From: Opeltia flavorubescens
Lineage: Eukaryota > Ascomycota > Lecanoromycetes > Teloschistales > Teloschistaceae
Length of the DNA: 64,000 nt
Reading direction: 5' to 3'
Assembly (NCBI GenBank): GCA_000442125.1
Contig: KE546970.1
Coordinates: 1,666,667 to 1,730,666 of the forward strand
A program made the translations under genes and the position numbers. The notes beneath the pieces were generated by a model. It was not told the origin of the DNA, did not search any database, and saw only the letters and a list, made by a program, of their open reading frames with translations. This document shows positions 52,443 to 64,000 of this stretch, piece by piece; position 1 is the first letter of the stretch, and each line of letters opens with the position of its first letter.

Positions 52443-53596
52443 TCATCTCGCTTGATAATCACCATGTCCGTAGGTGTTAGAGTACTCATTCGGTGCAGCG
52501 GCATGTGGATATCCACCGTGATGGACCTCTGCGTACGGAGACGAGTCGTGAATAACCTGTGTGGGCTGATGGTGACCGGTCGTCGCGCTTTCGCGGTATG
52601 GCTGATACGCATTGGTGGGAGTAGGGAGCTCGGCGCCGCCGTTCGCATGGTTGCCTTGAGGTACGTGTGCTTCACGGCCATATCCGTTAACAGGCGCGTT
52701 GTAAGCCGCACCATTGGAGGCAGCGGTAGTGCCGGTAACTCCGGTCTCGTGAGATGGGCGAGTGTTGTTATGATGATGCTTCTCTTCCGCGATTAGGGCG
52801 CCGGCTCCAACAGTACCGAGTTCGGCATCACGTGTAGGTTTCTTGTTGCGCTTCCAGAAAGGTTGCTTTTTGTTTGCAGTGGAGGTATCCTTGGTAGCGT
52901 ACGTGTCCATATCGTGCGCTTCACCGGTGCCTTTTGTCCCTCTCTTGCGCTTCCAGAACGGTTGCTTCTTGCCTGTGCCTGACGTGTAGCCATTGGAAGG
53001 ACCTGGACCATAACGCTTCTCTTTCTTGTGTTGTCTGCTAAGGAGGACTTGAAGAATAGCTGAAATGAGGAAGAGAAGACTGTAATAAGGTTAGCGGTTG
53101 GCCAATTGGGTGTATGTCTGAATGGACTTACGCCATGACAATGGCGACCGCAAAGACCGCTGTCTCTAGCTTGCATGACGTTTTATTGCCAGGACCAAGG
53201 ACTGAAGGCGGGCTGCTGCCCGAACAGCTGCGAGCTCCGCCACGAGTCAAGATAGCAATGGCAACGAAAGCGCCGATGAACAGAATGTCCATGAGGACGG
53301 CAAGAAAAGCGAAGAAGGTGAAGCCGCCGAGGAAGCATGTCAGGATGACAGCAAAGCCGGTGTAGATAACAGCGCCCCCAGCCATACCCTCCACGGCTTT
53401 CATCCAAGTGGGCATAGAGGCATTGCGATGTGTGAGGACTGATGGATCTGTCAGTGAGGTGAAGGCTCTTCAGGACGATGATGCATACCACCAAGCCAGT
53501 AGGAAGTGATCCCCAGGACGAGGGCGGAGCCAAGGAACTCAACAGAGCGGAGGAAGGTCGTTACGCCTCTGAGGGCGACACCTCCTTTGCTGACCA
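52443..53596 (-). CDS. MARVEL-like four-helix membrane protein
   Basis: Three exons start at 53596 (MVSKGGVALRG). Four hydrophobic segments are visible: FLGSALVLGITSYWL, MAGGAVIYTGFAVIL, FFAFLAVLMDILFIGAFVA and AVFAVAIVMALLFLISAIL. The layout and short loops fit the MARVEL family of plasma-membrane and vesicle proteins. A disordered cytosolic tail of about 200 residues follows, with two repeats of KKQPFWKR and many His, Asn, Thr and Gly residues. Donor and acceptor sites near 53430-53490 and 53060-53130 are typical. Confidence 0.8.
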
Positions 53597-54403
53597 TATT
53601 GACCGTACGAGGAGCTGGTTTGTCGAGAAGGTTTCCCACGAGGATTGCTGATGATGATGATGGAAAGAGCGAAGGATTGGAGGTTGTAGTCGTAACGATC
53701 AAATATGATCACGTTCTCGATCGAGTGATACGTAATGCGCCACTGTGCTAGAGGGAAAAATCAATGCCTTGGTTTGGGTCGACCAAGAGATTGGCCTGGA
53801 AATTGGAACTTGGCTCGTCCAACCAAGAGCCACGCGTTTGGTGCTGATTGACGGAAGTCATCCCGGATGCCCGCATACTGAGGTTAAATGATGATGAGTA
53901 GATCAGGGTCTTGAGCTAGCCTTTGTTCGTGAAATCACCTCTCGAGGAAAGTTGGCATGCGCACTGTGAAGAAGTTTTCAAATACTATTTACGTCATGCT
54001 TAAATTTCCTCAGCCACAGTTAGCTCTCAGTCTGGATTAGCCTTTTCGCCACATCGTCCCGATCTAGACCCGACGCTCCTCTTTGGGGGCCGTGGCTGCA
54101 GAAAAGATCGTCATGCAATTTACGAGATTCTTATGTTGTTGTTAGATTTTACATCCATTATGTCTCGGGAGTCTTTGCAGAGGTTGTCTCGAAATCTTTG
54201 TAATACGCGATAGATTGAACTCTTTTGACAGAATTTCGTATTTATCCAATTGCTACCTTGGGGAATGCTTCGACCCTTCATGGGCTTGTCGAATGCCCAA
54301 ACCAACTGTACTGTGGGGAAGCAATGGCCATCACCTTTCGCAAGTTGAATGACAGGAACAACATAACTTTGCTGGCAAAGAGGAATGTTTAGTGCACGAA
54401 GGC
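53597..54403. other. Spacer of 0.8 kb
   Basis: The MARVEL gene promoter and the 3' region of the secreted-protein gene lie here; no additional feature is seen. Confidence 0.45.
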
Positions 54404-55826
54404 TCACGTGGCGTCCACCGTCGGTTGAGGGCGCCGACTGCGCATCAGCTGTACCATGAGGGCGCCACGATATCCTAGAAACATGAGATGTTAGCTTGTA
54501 TGTCATTGAATGAATATTCTAGGGCATCATTGAATGGCATGAGCATCAGCTATCTGATGATGCTAGCAGTAAATATCTCGATGTTCAAGTCTGATGGAGT
54601 GAACAGGGCGCTGAAACACCGTATGATCTTCGAAGTATCTCTTACATACCAATATCTTCTGCTTGACCTGCTTGCCCTACTACTGCACAAAGTGTTCTCA
54701 CAGCAATAGCGGCTGCCCATAGTTCATACCAGGCTGATCGATCAGGGTACTGTTTTGTGAGATGCGTACGGATGACCATCTGACATCCAAATGTCGCTGA
54801 TCATTCGTTGATAGTATTAGCACCTTCTCGTGATTACCGAGTCCTGCATCTTTCAACGGACGACGTACGGTCATGGTAGCCATCAGGTATGATTACATCT
54901 ATTCCTTTGAACCCGACTGGTCCAAATACCCTTGGTATCTGATCTGCCCGCATTTGATCGATGATAGTGTCGCATGCATCGGGAGCAGGAGCTGGTGCTG
55001 GGCGAGATGCGCACTGTACATGGGGTTCGTAGGCGAATACAGAGACACTGAGTCTCTTTTCCGTGCCTGCCCAAACACAGTTTTCAGTAATGGACATCTT
55101 TGATAGTGAATTGAATATGATCATCGATACGTAGATACCCACGGTCATCGTATAGGTTGTGCAAAGTTTCAAACGTAATCATCGGGTGTGTTGACATACC
55201 AATAGCATCAGCGCGCCCTCCTACGTGTTTGTATGGAGAAACACAGCTTGTGATTATTGCCCACGCTGCTCGAGCGATCTCATAGCCAGACGACTCATCG
55301 GAGATTCCATCTACCGGTTCACTAATCTCAATTGCACAAAGACCGTCCGCTATTCGCCCACGTTCGATAGATCAGCCAGTGCAGTGCATAGCGTATGAGC
55401 AGTCTTTTGTTATCACTCACGGCTAAGAAACCGATATGGTAGATTGACATTCCAGGACCCTTGAGTCCGCGTGCCAAAGGTATAAGTTCGTGAATCGTGA
55501 GGTATAGCTACAAGAGCCTGGCGACAACTCTCCGTTTGCAGATTATGTCCGAAGAGAGATCCATCGCATGTTGGTGCTTGGAAAGTCAGGTTCTTGAATT
55601 CTTCTTCAAGTTGTTCAAAGCTCGCCGGTGGAATCGCGTTCCGGAAGGTCCTCGGAGATTGATGGGGAGGAACAGCGGATATATTTGACAACGGAATCAA
55701 ATCAGCTGGAGGAAACAGCCCAGGTGCCGCTGGTATTGATGATGGAAGAGCGGAGGCTAGAACCAGGCCGAACCATGACACCAGAAGAAGGTGCAGGCGG
55801 AAGCTGATGGTCATCTTTGTCAACAT
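54404..55826 (-). CDS. Secreted cysteine-containing protein of a large fungal family
   Basis: Five exons are inferred. Exon 1 starts at 55826 (MLTKMTISF; the ATG at 55814 is an alternative) with a signal peptide ending near VLASALP. Spliced blocks CRQALVAIPHD, GSWNVNLPYRFLS, DGLCAIEI, GTEKRLSVSVF, RVFGPVG and AWYELWAAAIAVRTLCA match the layout of a common family of ascomycete secreted proteins without known activity. Conserved Cys probably form disulphides. The last exon (54487-54404) is the least certain. Confidence 0.65.
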
Positions 55827-56511
55827 GGCGCTGTCGTACATCGCACGTCACATTGGTCATTCGCAATGCGATGACCAACTGTCATGCCATAGATACGCAC
55901 TGAGATTGTCATCGAGCTTCAACGAGCACCAAATACCACAGCAGCGAGGTCCCATCATTGATTTATATCCATCCCGCCAGTAGTGGGGGATCTGCTGATC
56001 AAAAGGATGAAATCGCGCCGAGCCGAGCTGTCAAAATGAGCCCGCGATGCAGGATGAAGCGGGTGATGTTGCGGAATGGATGACAGCCGACGAGAAATGT
56101 ATGGTACTCCTGGTGTGATAGCCGCAAGTAGGCAATTTCCCTTCTTTGAAGAAAGACAACTTACCGCGCTTGCATCGAGATTCGAACCGGAAAAGGGAAT
56201 AGCGAGAATACTCTTGACCGCTTTTCGTGCGTTGTTTTCCGAGTTCGGTAAAGACATAATCACTGGTACTCTCTCGCGGCGTTGCGTGGAAGTACATCTT
56301 TTGCGCCAACTAGTGTTGAGTCTGTTGTTAGACTCTGCATGCGCAGCTTCCAAAAGGCAGGATAAACATGTAAGAGAATCATACATCGTGTATCCATCGA
56401 TTGCGAGCGATCCATCAGCACATAAAATATACGCATGGCGCTAGAATAGGAAAAGAAGACAGCAAGAGCGCTACGAATATCCCAAAACATTTGCAAATAT
56501 GCGCACCCCGA
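55827..56511. other. Spacer with a possible orphan exon
   Basis: A minus-strand frame at 55955-56386 contains MSLPNSENNARKAV followed after 31 codons by a perfect GTAAGT donor. A plus-strand frame at 56076-56444 overlaps it. No complete gene could be built. Confidence 0.35.
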
Positions 56512-58556
56512 TTAATGTACGACCTCCTTCACGGCAGCACTCTGGTCTGCAGCAGTTGCACTGTCAAAACGATAAAGTGGCTCCAAGTCCGCGTTCTTTT
56601 GCCACAGAACCCAACGCCGGAACCACCACGGAAGTACCTTGAACAATTGATAAGATGCATGAGTGCGAGTTGGCACAGCGAAGACATAGTCCAATTCCTC
56701 TAGCGTTCGTTGCTTGGTCTCCGGGACGAACAGATAGATCAGACACAGCGCCGTCACGTTAAGCCCGGCGTAGAAGCAAAAAGCGCCGACCGGATGGAAA
56801 GCTCGAAGAAGCCGTGGAAAAGTGATAGAAAGTACAGCTGCCCAGAAAAGACATGTCGCCACAGCCCAGCTCATGCCAACCTCACGATGCGATAGAGGGA
56901 AGACCTCGGCCGAGTAGGTGAAGGGCACTGGACCTTCGCCAGGAGAATAAAAGGCAGCGAAGAGGAAGATGAAGAAGGCAATCAGTCCAAGATGTGCCGT
57001 TTTCTCCTCAGGGATGATGAAGCAAAGGCCGGCTGCGAGTAAAGTCCACGCCATTTGAGGGAAGGTGAAGATCAACAGCGTCCGGCGTCCCCAGGTATCA
57101 ATCGTCCAGACTGCAGGCCAGGCAAAAACGAAATTGACGAGCCCAAAGCCAAAGGAGGCCAGCAAAGCTTGTAGAGTACCAAAGCCCGCTTCTTTAAAGA
57201 CCGTTGAACTGTAGAACGCGATGATATTTATACCTACCTCTGATTTAGTATCAAAAAAGCGTAAAGGGAGCCCCGGGGGTTGAGAAGATGGAGAAGAAAG
57301 GGGGAGAAAGCGTACCACACATTTGTTGAGCAAGCATAACCACAAAAGAAGCGAGAGTGGCACGACGGACCCGAGGGATAGTGAACAATTCAATGAAGCG
57401 GGTGATGTAGTTGCTTTTGCCGATGATTTTGGCTTCCTCTGTGATTTGTGCATGGATATAGTACAAATCCCGCGCTGCTTGTAGTGGAGTATTCCGTAGA
57501 CGACAGAGCGAGTTGAAGGCGTCTGGATATCGACCCTTTTTGATGTACCAACGGGGTGATTCCGGGCAGAAGTAGACTCCAATAAGCAGGGGAACGGCTG
57601 GAATAAAGGCTGAGCCGAGCTGTAACCGCCACGCAATTGCGCCGACATTGTAGACAGCGAGGTTAGCACAGAAACCAAGGAATATTCCTGAAGCAGATTT
57701 CGGAGTCAGTATTTATTCGAAAAGTGAACGGAGAGAGTGAGTGCATGTCTCAGAGCTCATAGGACAGTCTGTTTGGGGTAAGCATCGCTCGGAAAATTAC
57801 GCACCGAAAGCTGTCCACATTTGCCAGCTCATGACAAGGCCACCGCGAATGACAGCTGGTGTATTTTCAGCAGCGTAGATGGGCACAGTCGAGGCCTTGG
57901 CCCCCATTCCAATCCCCAGAAGGATACGGGTGATGAAGAGTTGCCACCAATTCTGGCTGACCGCCGAGCCGATGACAGAAAAGAAGCAGAAGACGGCGGA
58001 GACGAAGATTGTACCGCGCCGGGCCAAGTAATGGTTGAGAGGGTCCGACATCCAACACCCCCTACACCCATAAAATTAGACAATCAAGCTTCTATAGGAT
58101 CTATTCCAACACTTACAAGACTGCAGAGCCTATGTAAGGTCCTGCATTGACAATACCAACGATCCAGGTGTTGTAGTCAGTTGCCTCAGGACCTTCGTTG
58201 GGTACACCGAAGTCGCTAGGCCAGCTCAAATTGGCACCGTTGGAACCTGTCTGATCCCAGCCTTGGACGGCAGCACCAATCGAGCAAAGGATGACAGTAA
58301 AATAGAGAGGCCATGGTTGGCGCCATTTGTGAAGGACTTCATTGCGAAGGGCGTCCTTTTCCAATTCATCGAGTTCTTCGACTTGCTCAAATGCTGGAGG
58401 GTTCTGCGCCACAAGGGCTCCTTTCTGAAGCAATGGAACATGGTCGGCCATGCCAACTTCGTTGGCAAAATCTTCAACATTCTTGACAAGCGTTGCCCGG
58501 GGAATCCCTGCAAGAGGATTCTGGATCCTGTCGGAGCCATCAGCTTCGATATCCAT
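56512..58556 (-). CDS. MFS sugar transporter
   Basis: The start at 58556 ([14 protein letters not shown]) is followed by a long cytosolic N-terminus, then membrane segments beginning [23 protein letters not shown]. Introns lie near 58100, 57760 and 57270. Family motifs: [11 protein letters not shown] between helices 6 and 7, [11 protein letters not shown], and [16 protein letters not shown] at the end of helix 12. The C-terminal tail is about 50 residues. It belongs to the sugar/H+ symporter branch of the major facilitator superfamily in the plasma membrane; the substrate is not predictable. Confidence 0.88.
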
Positions 58557-60358
58557 GGAAGGAAACCCCAAGGTCCGGCATACCGAGCAGTCACATTACG
58601 ATTCAAGTTGACAGATGCCTGATGTCCACCCTCCGTGCCAGGGAGGCCATCGTATCCATTCTTGTCATATTCCTCAGACCTGAGACGGAATGTTAGTATT
58701 CAGGTTCGGTCTGTAACCGAAAGGCAAAGCTTACGAATTATCTATCTGAGAAATGCCTGGTTTCTCATCTGCCATATCGAATTTCCCACACCGTGGACAA
58801 GAAATTGACAGTTTGCGGACTTTGCGGAGTAGCACGAATGTCGAGCTTGGGGACAAGAAGAGAGAATGAAAGAAACCAAGGGAAGAGATGCAGGAGAGAC
58901 GCAGGAATAGACAAGTTTATGAAACGAATGAATCAACATAGCAGTGAAAACGAGACATTTTGCAGGTATCCCAGGGCGATGGCTGGAATGTGCACATCAA
59001 ACAATCGAGCCTTCTTGGCTGCAGATTAATGACTACATACAGAAGCGAGTAACATGAAAGAGCACCTTAGAAAGAGAGAGCATGAGACAGCCTAATGCGA
59101 TGCGAGGCAGGAGAAGGAGTCCAGACATTTAGTCCTCAGTCAAGATATAACGGTGGTAAGTGGTGAATTTTGCCCTGCAGATATATCAGGATCCTGACGG
59201 TGTAACAATATCTTGCAGATGATTATATGCACTTCTCAAGCCATTTTAGTGCACTTGAGGGAGTCCCAGAGCCCAGAGGTTTGTTATCTCAGTGGGTGCA
59301 TCTAAAACCTGCACGAGGCTAGAAGTGTTCTGTACTCGACGAGGCGCACACAGATGCGTTGTGAGATGTGTGCTGCAAGACGTATCTCTTCTACCTTGGG
59401 AGAAGTGAGTTATTTCACTTGGCTGTAAAAGTAGCCTTGATTAGTGCCGCAAACAATCTACCACTCCACGCCATTGCCTATTCCTGTGATCGATGTTTAG
59501 TAGCGACTACGGTAATGACAGCAGTAGCCAAGGATGTGAGGCATGGAAAGCATGCATGGCAAACTTGCATGCATACAGCTGACACAGTTTCTGCCAAAGA
59601 CTGACATATGTCAGATCGGTCTTCAGTATGGCCATGGTATCATGCGTCCGGCGCTTTAGTCTGGAGAATACTGCCTGCTCGGTGTATTCACAATTGGTGC
59701 CGCCCGTGCCTTTCAAAACTTCAGAATGCGAAGACACTAATAAACAGTCTGACCAATATCATGAGAATATGACAGTGTAGGTTTGGGAAATACAAGAAGG
59801 AGCCCAAGGCAAAGTCTGAAAAGAACTCAAGCCAATTCACTAATCATCCAAGGATATTCATTCGAACCTTCCTACAGACATCAATGGAAGAGACTGGCAA
59901 GAAAACCGCACTTGACTGGCATGATAGAAACCCTGGGTATTTAGCCGAGAAACCCCCGAGTCTAAGCTTTATGGGGTCATTTTCTCGAGCCGAAGTCCAA
60001 AGGCTGGACATCGACTGTTCTGTTAGTGTCCTGTCAATAGCATGTTGACAACAAGTTGATTGCCTATTCAGCAGCACTCACAAGCCCAAGAACCGAATTC
60101 AATACAACGACTTGTCTTATTGCAATGGGTTCAAAGCCAGTTTTCTAATGTCATAAAATTCGAGAGAACATTTCGTGCAAATAACTGACCCTCTTCAACA
60201 TTACCTCCGTTAGATCCCCAGATACGCTAAAGTCCGACAAGTACATTATCTCCAATTAGTATCAGCGTCTCAATTCGGGGTTCGCGTCTCACTCGCGACG
60301 CCATGTCCTCGGAAGACAATGTCATGAATGATCATTGATAGACACCATCGTCCTCACT
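58557..60358. other. Spacer of 1.8 kb
   Basis: Frames here are below 80 codons. Two outward-facing genes (transporter and NSE2) share it as an upstream region. No repeat or RNA gene is seen. Confidence 0.45.
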
Positions 60359-61915
60359 ATGGCTACTATAGCTCGCGCTCGTCCTTCCACAGCGACGTCC
60401 AGACAATCTTCCCGTCCCGTCAATCTACCCCCATACCAACCTTTATCTCATGATCTCAACCACACAGCACAACATACCCTGCGCAATCTCCCTACCTCCC
60501 ACAACCTCAATGATCTCAAAAGACGCCTCCAAACTGCCGTCAACCATCTGACGGAAGTTACTGGTGACCTCAATGACCAGTGCCAAATTCGAATAGCCGA
60601 CCACGAGAAACAAAAGGCACGAAGAGCTGCACGCGCGGAGAGCAGCCAAGGGGGGGATCGTGTCGATGACGACGGCGACCAGCAGATGGAGGACATACAG
60701 CAGCGCGCTGAAGAATGGACATCCAAGATGGAGGAGAAAACACGGAAAGTCATCGACGTGCAAGCTCGTGTGGTCGACGGAGAAAAAGCTCTTAAGGAAA
60801 TGAGCACAAACATCACTCAAGGCCGTACCGCCACACAAAGCACACCCGGACTATCTCAATACCAACATCATCCGCAGCGACAGCAACGACCACGGCGCGG
60901 CCGACACGAAGACAGCGACGACGACTCAGAAAACGACACAGACGCCAGCCAATCCGAAAACAACGAAGGAACATTCACCGGCCCCTCCCCCCTCACAACT
61001 TACAAATCCCACCTCTCCACATCCTCATCCTCCTACGCCTCCCTCTCCCTAAAAGACCGCTACGCGACCCACAACGACTACATCGGCTTCCGGAAAATCG
61101 TCCACGACGCCCTCCACCCCAATGACGACACCCCACTCCCGCACCCTTCAACCTGGTTCCGCTCTTCGTCCTCGTCCAATCCTCCAAACTCACAAAATCC
61201 TCTCCAACAACGGAATTTATCTCGCTCCGCCTCTGCCACCACCGGCCACCCGACAGATACCCAACCCTCCAACAACAATGACAACGACGAAGACGACGAC
61301 GACATCCTCATCGCCCGCGAAAAACGCTCCATCCGCTGTCCCCTCACCCTCCTACCCATCCACGACCCGCTAACCTCAACCCTCTGCCCTCATAATTTCG
61401 AAAGGTCCGCTATCCTCAGCATGCTCGACTCCTCCACTACTAGGATCAACGAAGTTAGGGGTGTGAGGGGCAGTGGCGAGAAAGTTATCAAATGTCCGGA
61501 ATGTGATGTCAGGCTTACGAAGGGGGATCTGAGGGTTGATAAGGTGCTTGTTAGGAAGATTAGGAGGATTGAGGAGAAGGAGAGGAGGGATAGGGAGGGG
61601 GATAGTGGTGATGATGAAGAAGATGGTGATGATGCGGGTGGGAGGAAGAGGGTGGAGGAGGTCACGAGTTCGCCCGCGCAAGTGAAGCCCGCGGGTGGTC
61701 CTGTGAAGATTGAAAGGGGGATTGGGGTAAGAGGGGGGACGGTAACTAACAGGGAGGTTAGTATGGTGCCCGGGACGCAGGTTTCGCGGGCTGGCAGGGA
61801 GGTTAGTATGGTTCCGGCGACGCAGATTGTGGATTTGGGCGATGAGGATGAAGATCAGGGGGAGGATGAGGATGATCATGATCATGATGAGGATGTGTAT
61901 CCGGAGGAAGAGTAG
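60359..61915 (+). CDS. NSE2: NSE2/MMS21 SUMO E3 ligase of the SMC5-6 complex
   Basis: The product is 518 residues from the ATG at 60359 (an upstream in-frame TTG is not used). Residues 30-160 form helices that should bind SMC5. The SP-RING near residues 325-390 has C327, C343, H345, C379 and C382 in IRCPLTLLPI, LCPHNF and VIKCPECDVRL. NSE2 sumoylates repair and chromosome proteins. The C-terminal 120 residues are acidic, with REVSMVP repeated and an IVDLGDED word near 490 that looks like a SUMO-interacting motif. Codon choice changes abruptly near 61430. Confidence 0.88.
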   Translation: MATIARARPSTATSRQSSRPVNLPPYQPLSHDLNHTAQHTLRNLPTSHNLNDLKRRLQTAVNHLTEVTGDLNDQCQIRIADHEKQKARRAARAESSQGGDRVDDDGDQQMEDIQQRAEEWTSKMEEKTRKVIDVQARVVDGEKALKEMSTNITQGRTATQSTPGLSQYQHHPQRQQRPRRGRHEDSDDDSENDTDASQSENNEGTFTGPSPLTTYKSHLSTSSSSYASLSLKDRYATHNDYIGFRKIVHDALHPNDDTPLPHPSTWFRSSSSSNPPNSQNPLQQRNLSRSASATTGHPTDTQPSNNNDNDEDDDDILIAREKRSIRCPLTLLPIHDPLTSTLCPHNFERSAILSMLDSSTTRINEVRGVRGSGEKVIKCPECDVRLTKGDLRVDKVLVRKIRRIEEKERRDREGDSGDDEEDGDDAGGRKRVEEVTSSPAQVKPAGGPVKIERGIGVRGGTVTNREVSMVPGTQVSRAGREVSMVPATQIVDLGDEDEDQGEDEDDHDHDEDVYPEEE

Positions 61916-62107
61916 AAGGATCCTGTGGCCAGGAAGCCACACGGTGTGAGGACTCAAGGCGTACGGAAAAGCGACATGAGCTTCATAGAGCGGAGTTGAG
62001 ATATATACCTCTAATGGACGCACCCTTTGCTATGTACATCAAGCTATGCATCATCATCATCATCATGCTACGTTTCCCACCTAATATCTACCTCCACCTC
62101 ATGTAAC
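61916..62107. other. Short convergent 3' spacer
   Basis: A 190-bp convergent spacer with an ATC-rich run near 62049. Nothing else is seen. Confidence 0.5.
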
Positions 62108-63666
62108 TCAATCCCTAAACTCATCCATGAACTTCTTATGGAAATCCGTGATCTTGCCCACCCACTCCGTGCCCGGAGCCAAAAACGTAGTCCGGAAATG
62201 CAACGTCCCTTCCTTCTGCCCGAATCCACTCCCCGGAACCACACAAATCCCCGTAGCGTCGAGGAGGCGGAAACAGTAGAATTCATCGGGCGTGCGGCCT
62301 TCTTTTTTGGCCTGCTCGGCGGCTTTGGCGGGGACGTGGATGGTGGGGAAGAGGTACATTGATCCCTGTATTTTACGAGGAAAACATCAGTATAACCTAT
62401 TTCGGGGATAGAAACCAGAATGAAGCGAAAAATATCACATACCTGAGGACTCTGACACTCCACCCCCTCCATCTTCTTGAATTGCTCATACAACGCATTC
62501 GCCCTGCTCTCCAAACCTCCGGCTATCGCATCGTACTCTTTCTTGTAAACCGGATAGCTGGGATCCCCCTCCTTGGGCGGATTCACCGCCATCTCTACCA
62601 AACACTGCCCCGTTACGGGTGCGCAAAGCATAATACTGACAAACTTGTAGATCTGCTCCGCAACCTGGGGGTCAAAGCCCGTGAGCTCGAAATACCCGCC
62701 TCGATGCCCGCATTCGCCGACCATGCCCTTTGATACACTGTTCAAGGACGCTAGCTCAACATTGTCGAACTTGCCGGGCGTTTCTTTCTGAAGATCTCGA
62801 AGTGTCTTTTTGAAGGATGTGAAGGTGCCGATGAAAACATTTGTTTGGTAGACTTCGTCAGCCAAGACGACGAGTTTTTCCTCCGCAGCGAAGGTGAGGA
62901 CGGAGCGGATGTCGTCGACGGATAAACTGGCGCCGGTGGGATTTCCGGGGTTGATTATGACTATGGCTCGCACGTCGGTGCCTTCCGCCTTAGCCTTCTG
63001 GTATGATTCCTTGATTGCTTCGACGTCTGTGCCCCATGCTCTGTTTTCTTCGAGGTAGTATGGCACACAGCGTGCGTTGAGGACGGCGAGGGTGGCGGTG
63101 TAGAGGGGATACTGGGGTATTGGGACTAGGACTCCTGTCTCTGGTTTTGCGCAGATTACGTTCATGAGCGTGTTGACGCCGGAGGAGGCGCCTGCGCTGA
63201 GGAAAACGTTGGCGGCGGAGGAAGGGTAGCCATCTCGTTTTTCAATGTATTTGGCTACGCTCTCACGGATGGCGGGCACACCTTGACTTGCACTGTAGGC
63301 GCCTACGCTCTTGACTTCCTCCAAAAGCCATCTTGCACGGTCAATCACATCTTGTTTGTATCCCAGTCCATCTCTCAAAACATCTTCTTTCTCAAGTAGC
63401 GGAGGATATTCAAGGATACTGAGGACTTGACGGAAGAAAGTGATGGGCTTTTGGTCTAGTTGCTGGGGGTTGCCGATGTTGGCAGAGATGACTTGGTCGA
63501 AAGGGAGAGTTTCTTCTGGAGGAGTGGGAGGATAGCCTTTTCGAAGCTGTGCTCGGTATTTCTCCGAGCGGACGGCAAGTTCGCCACGGACGGCGTATTT
63601 GGCTTCTTTGACGTGGGGGTTGATGTTGTCGATATTCAAGCTGCGAAGAGCGGATGTTGAGGACAT
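62108..63666 (-). CDS. ALT1: Alanine aminotransferase
   Basis: The start at 63666 gives MSSTSALRSLNIDNINPHVK, close to cytosolic-type fungal ALT. One intron (GTATGT donor, ATACAG acceptor, near 62360-62440) joins VECQSPQ to GSMYLFP; reading through it gives a wrong C-terminus. The PLP lysine is K313 in SVSKG, followed by GECGHRGGY; NPGNPTG and ADEVYQTNVF bind the cofactor. It interconverts alanine and 2-oxoglutarate with pyruvate and glutamate. About 500 residues, normal. No mitochondrial presequence is evident at this start. Confidence 0.92.
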
Positions 63667-64000
63667 GTTGCGGGAGGAGGGATGAAGAAGCTTTGGATTC
63701 AGACCAATGGGATCTAAAAAGTATTAGGAATGTGGAATCATCGGGTGGGAGAAGCGAGAAGTGGAAGAGGCAAACAGAAGGTGAAAGCAAAGAACAAGGA
63801 GCTTTGGTGTAAGGAGCAACGGTAATACTGACTTAATGAAGTAGGCCTCGTACGAATACTTGTGATCTGATTAGCAAGAAGCGTGCAACTTCTTTGGAGT
63901 TTGAGGGATAAATATTCAGTCCTGATGAGGAGAGATGACGCATTGGTCGAGGCCATGAAGAAGTAGCGCTTGTGATTTTTCGCCTCCAATGGTGCCTGAC
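63667..64000. other. Upstream region of the aminotransferase gene
   Basis: About 330 bp to the window end. A minus-strand frame here (63738-63989) is not homologous to anything I recognise. It could contain a leader intron or a mitochondrial-targeting exon. Confidence 0.4.

Noticed and set aside
62068-63666. 532-residue read-through form of alanine aminotransferase
   Set aside because: The C-terminus from the unspliced frame is low-complexity; splicing the GTATGT intron restores the conserved family end at 62108.

Overview
The window is nuclear DNA of a filamentous ascomycete (Pezizomycotina; Leotiomycetes is a guess). The protein-coding genes have short introns with GTAAGT/GTACGT-like donors, CTAAC/GCTAAT-like branch points and CAG/TAG acceptors. 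The recognisable proteins are fungal: MED13, ENP2/NOL10, PEX11, mitochondrial bL33, NSE2/MMS21, an FSH1 hydrolase, MARVEL and MFS proteins, and an intron-bearing tRNA-Leu(CAA). It is a draft assembly, with one 50-N gap and three single Ns.

Region 1 (1-15.15 kb) is the remarkable part. It is a head-to-tail, single-strand array of 24 tiny intron-less genes, about one per 640 bp. Nearly all encode 36-95 residue proteins built around one Cys/His module: W, then CC-x-C, usually N, then C-x2-C, x-H, and a last Cys pair. The first half matches a RanBP2-type zinc finger, and the extra Cys plus H-C-C look like a second zinc site. Two neighbouring genes carry the module twice, one is reduced to the bare RanBP2 finger, and one is decaying (ATG to ATA and a ligand Cys to Trp). 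Nearly all have their own TATA-like box and most have upstream GTCAT/TGACG half-sites. The array may run past the left edge of the window. No function can be assigned from sequence, and no signal peptide is seen.

Region 2 (15.6-34 kb) holds cellular housekeeping genes: a CCCH zinc-finger protein (-), mitochondrial bL33 (+, with an unusually long second intron), a large coiled-coil protein with an SQ/TQ cluster (-), PEX11 (-), tRNA-Leu(CAA) (-), the pre-rRNA processing protein ENP2 (-) and Mediator subunit MED13 (+).

Region 3 (34-41 kb) is metabolic: an FSH1-like serine hydrolase (-), a divergent pair that looks like thymine-7-hydroxylase (-) and isoorotate/uracil-5-carboxylate decarboxylase (+), a cupin (+) and a Gfo/Idh/MocA dehydrogenase (-). 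The divergent pair would convert thymine to uracil.

Region 4 (41-64 kb) is looser: a 3.9-kb stretch without a convincing gene, a SnoaL/NTF2-like protein (+), a secreted S10 carboxypeptidase (+), a conserved Cys/His fungal protein (-), a MARVEL membrane protein (-), a secreted cysteine-containing protein (-), an MFS sugar transporter (-), the SUMO ligase NSE2/MMS21 (+) and alanine aminotransferase (-). Several genes in regions 2-4 switch sharply from C-rich to G-rich along the coding strand.
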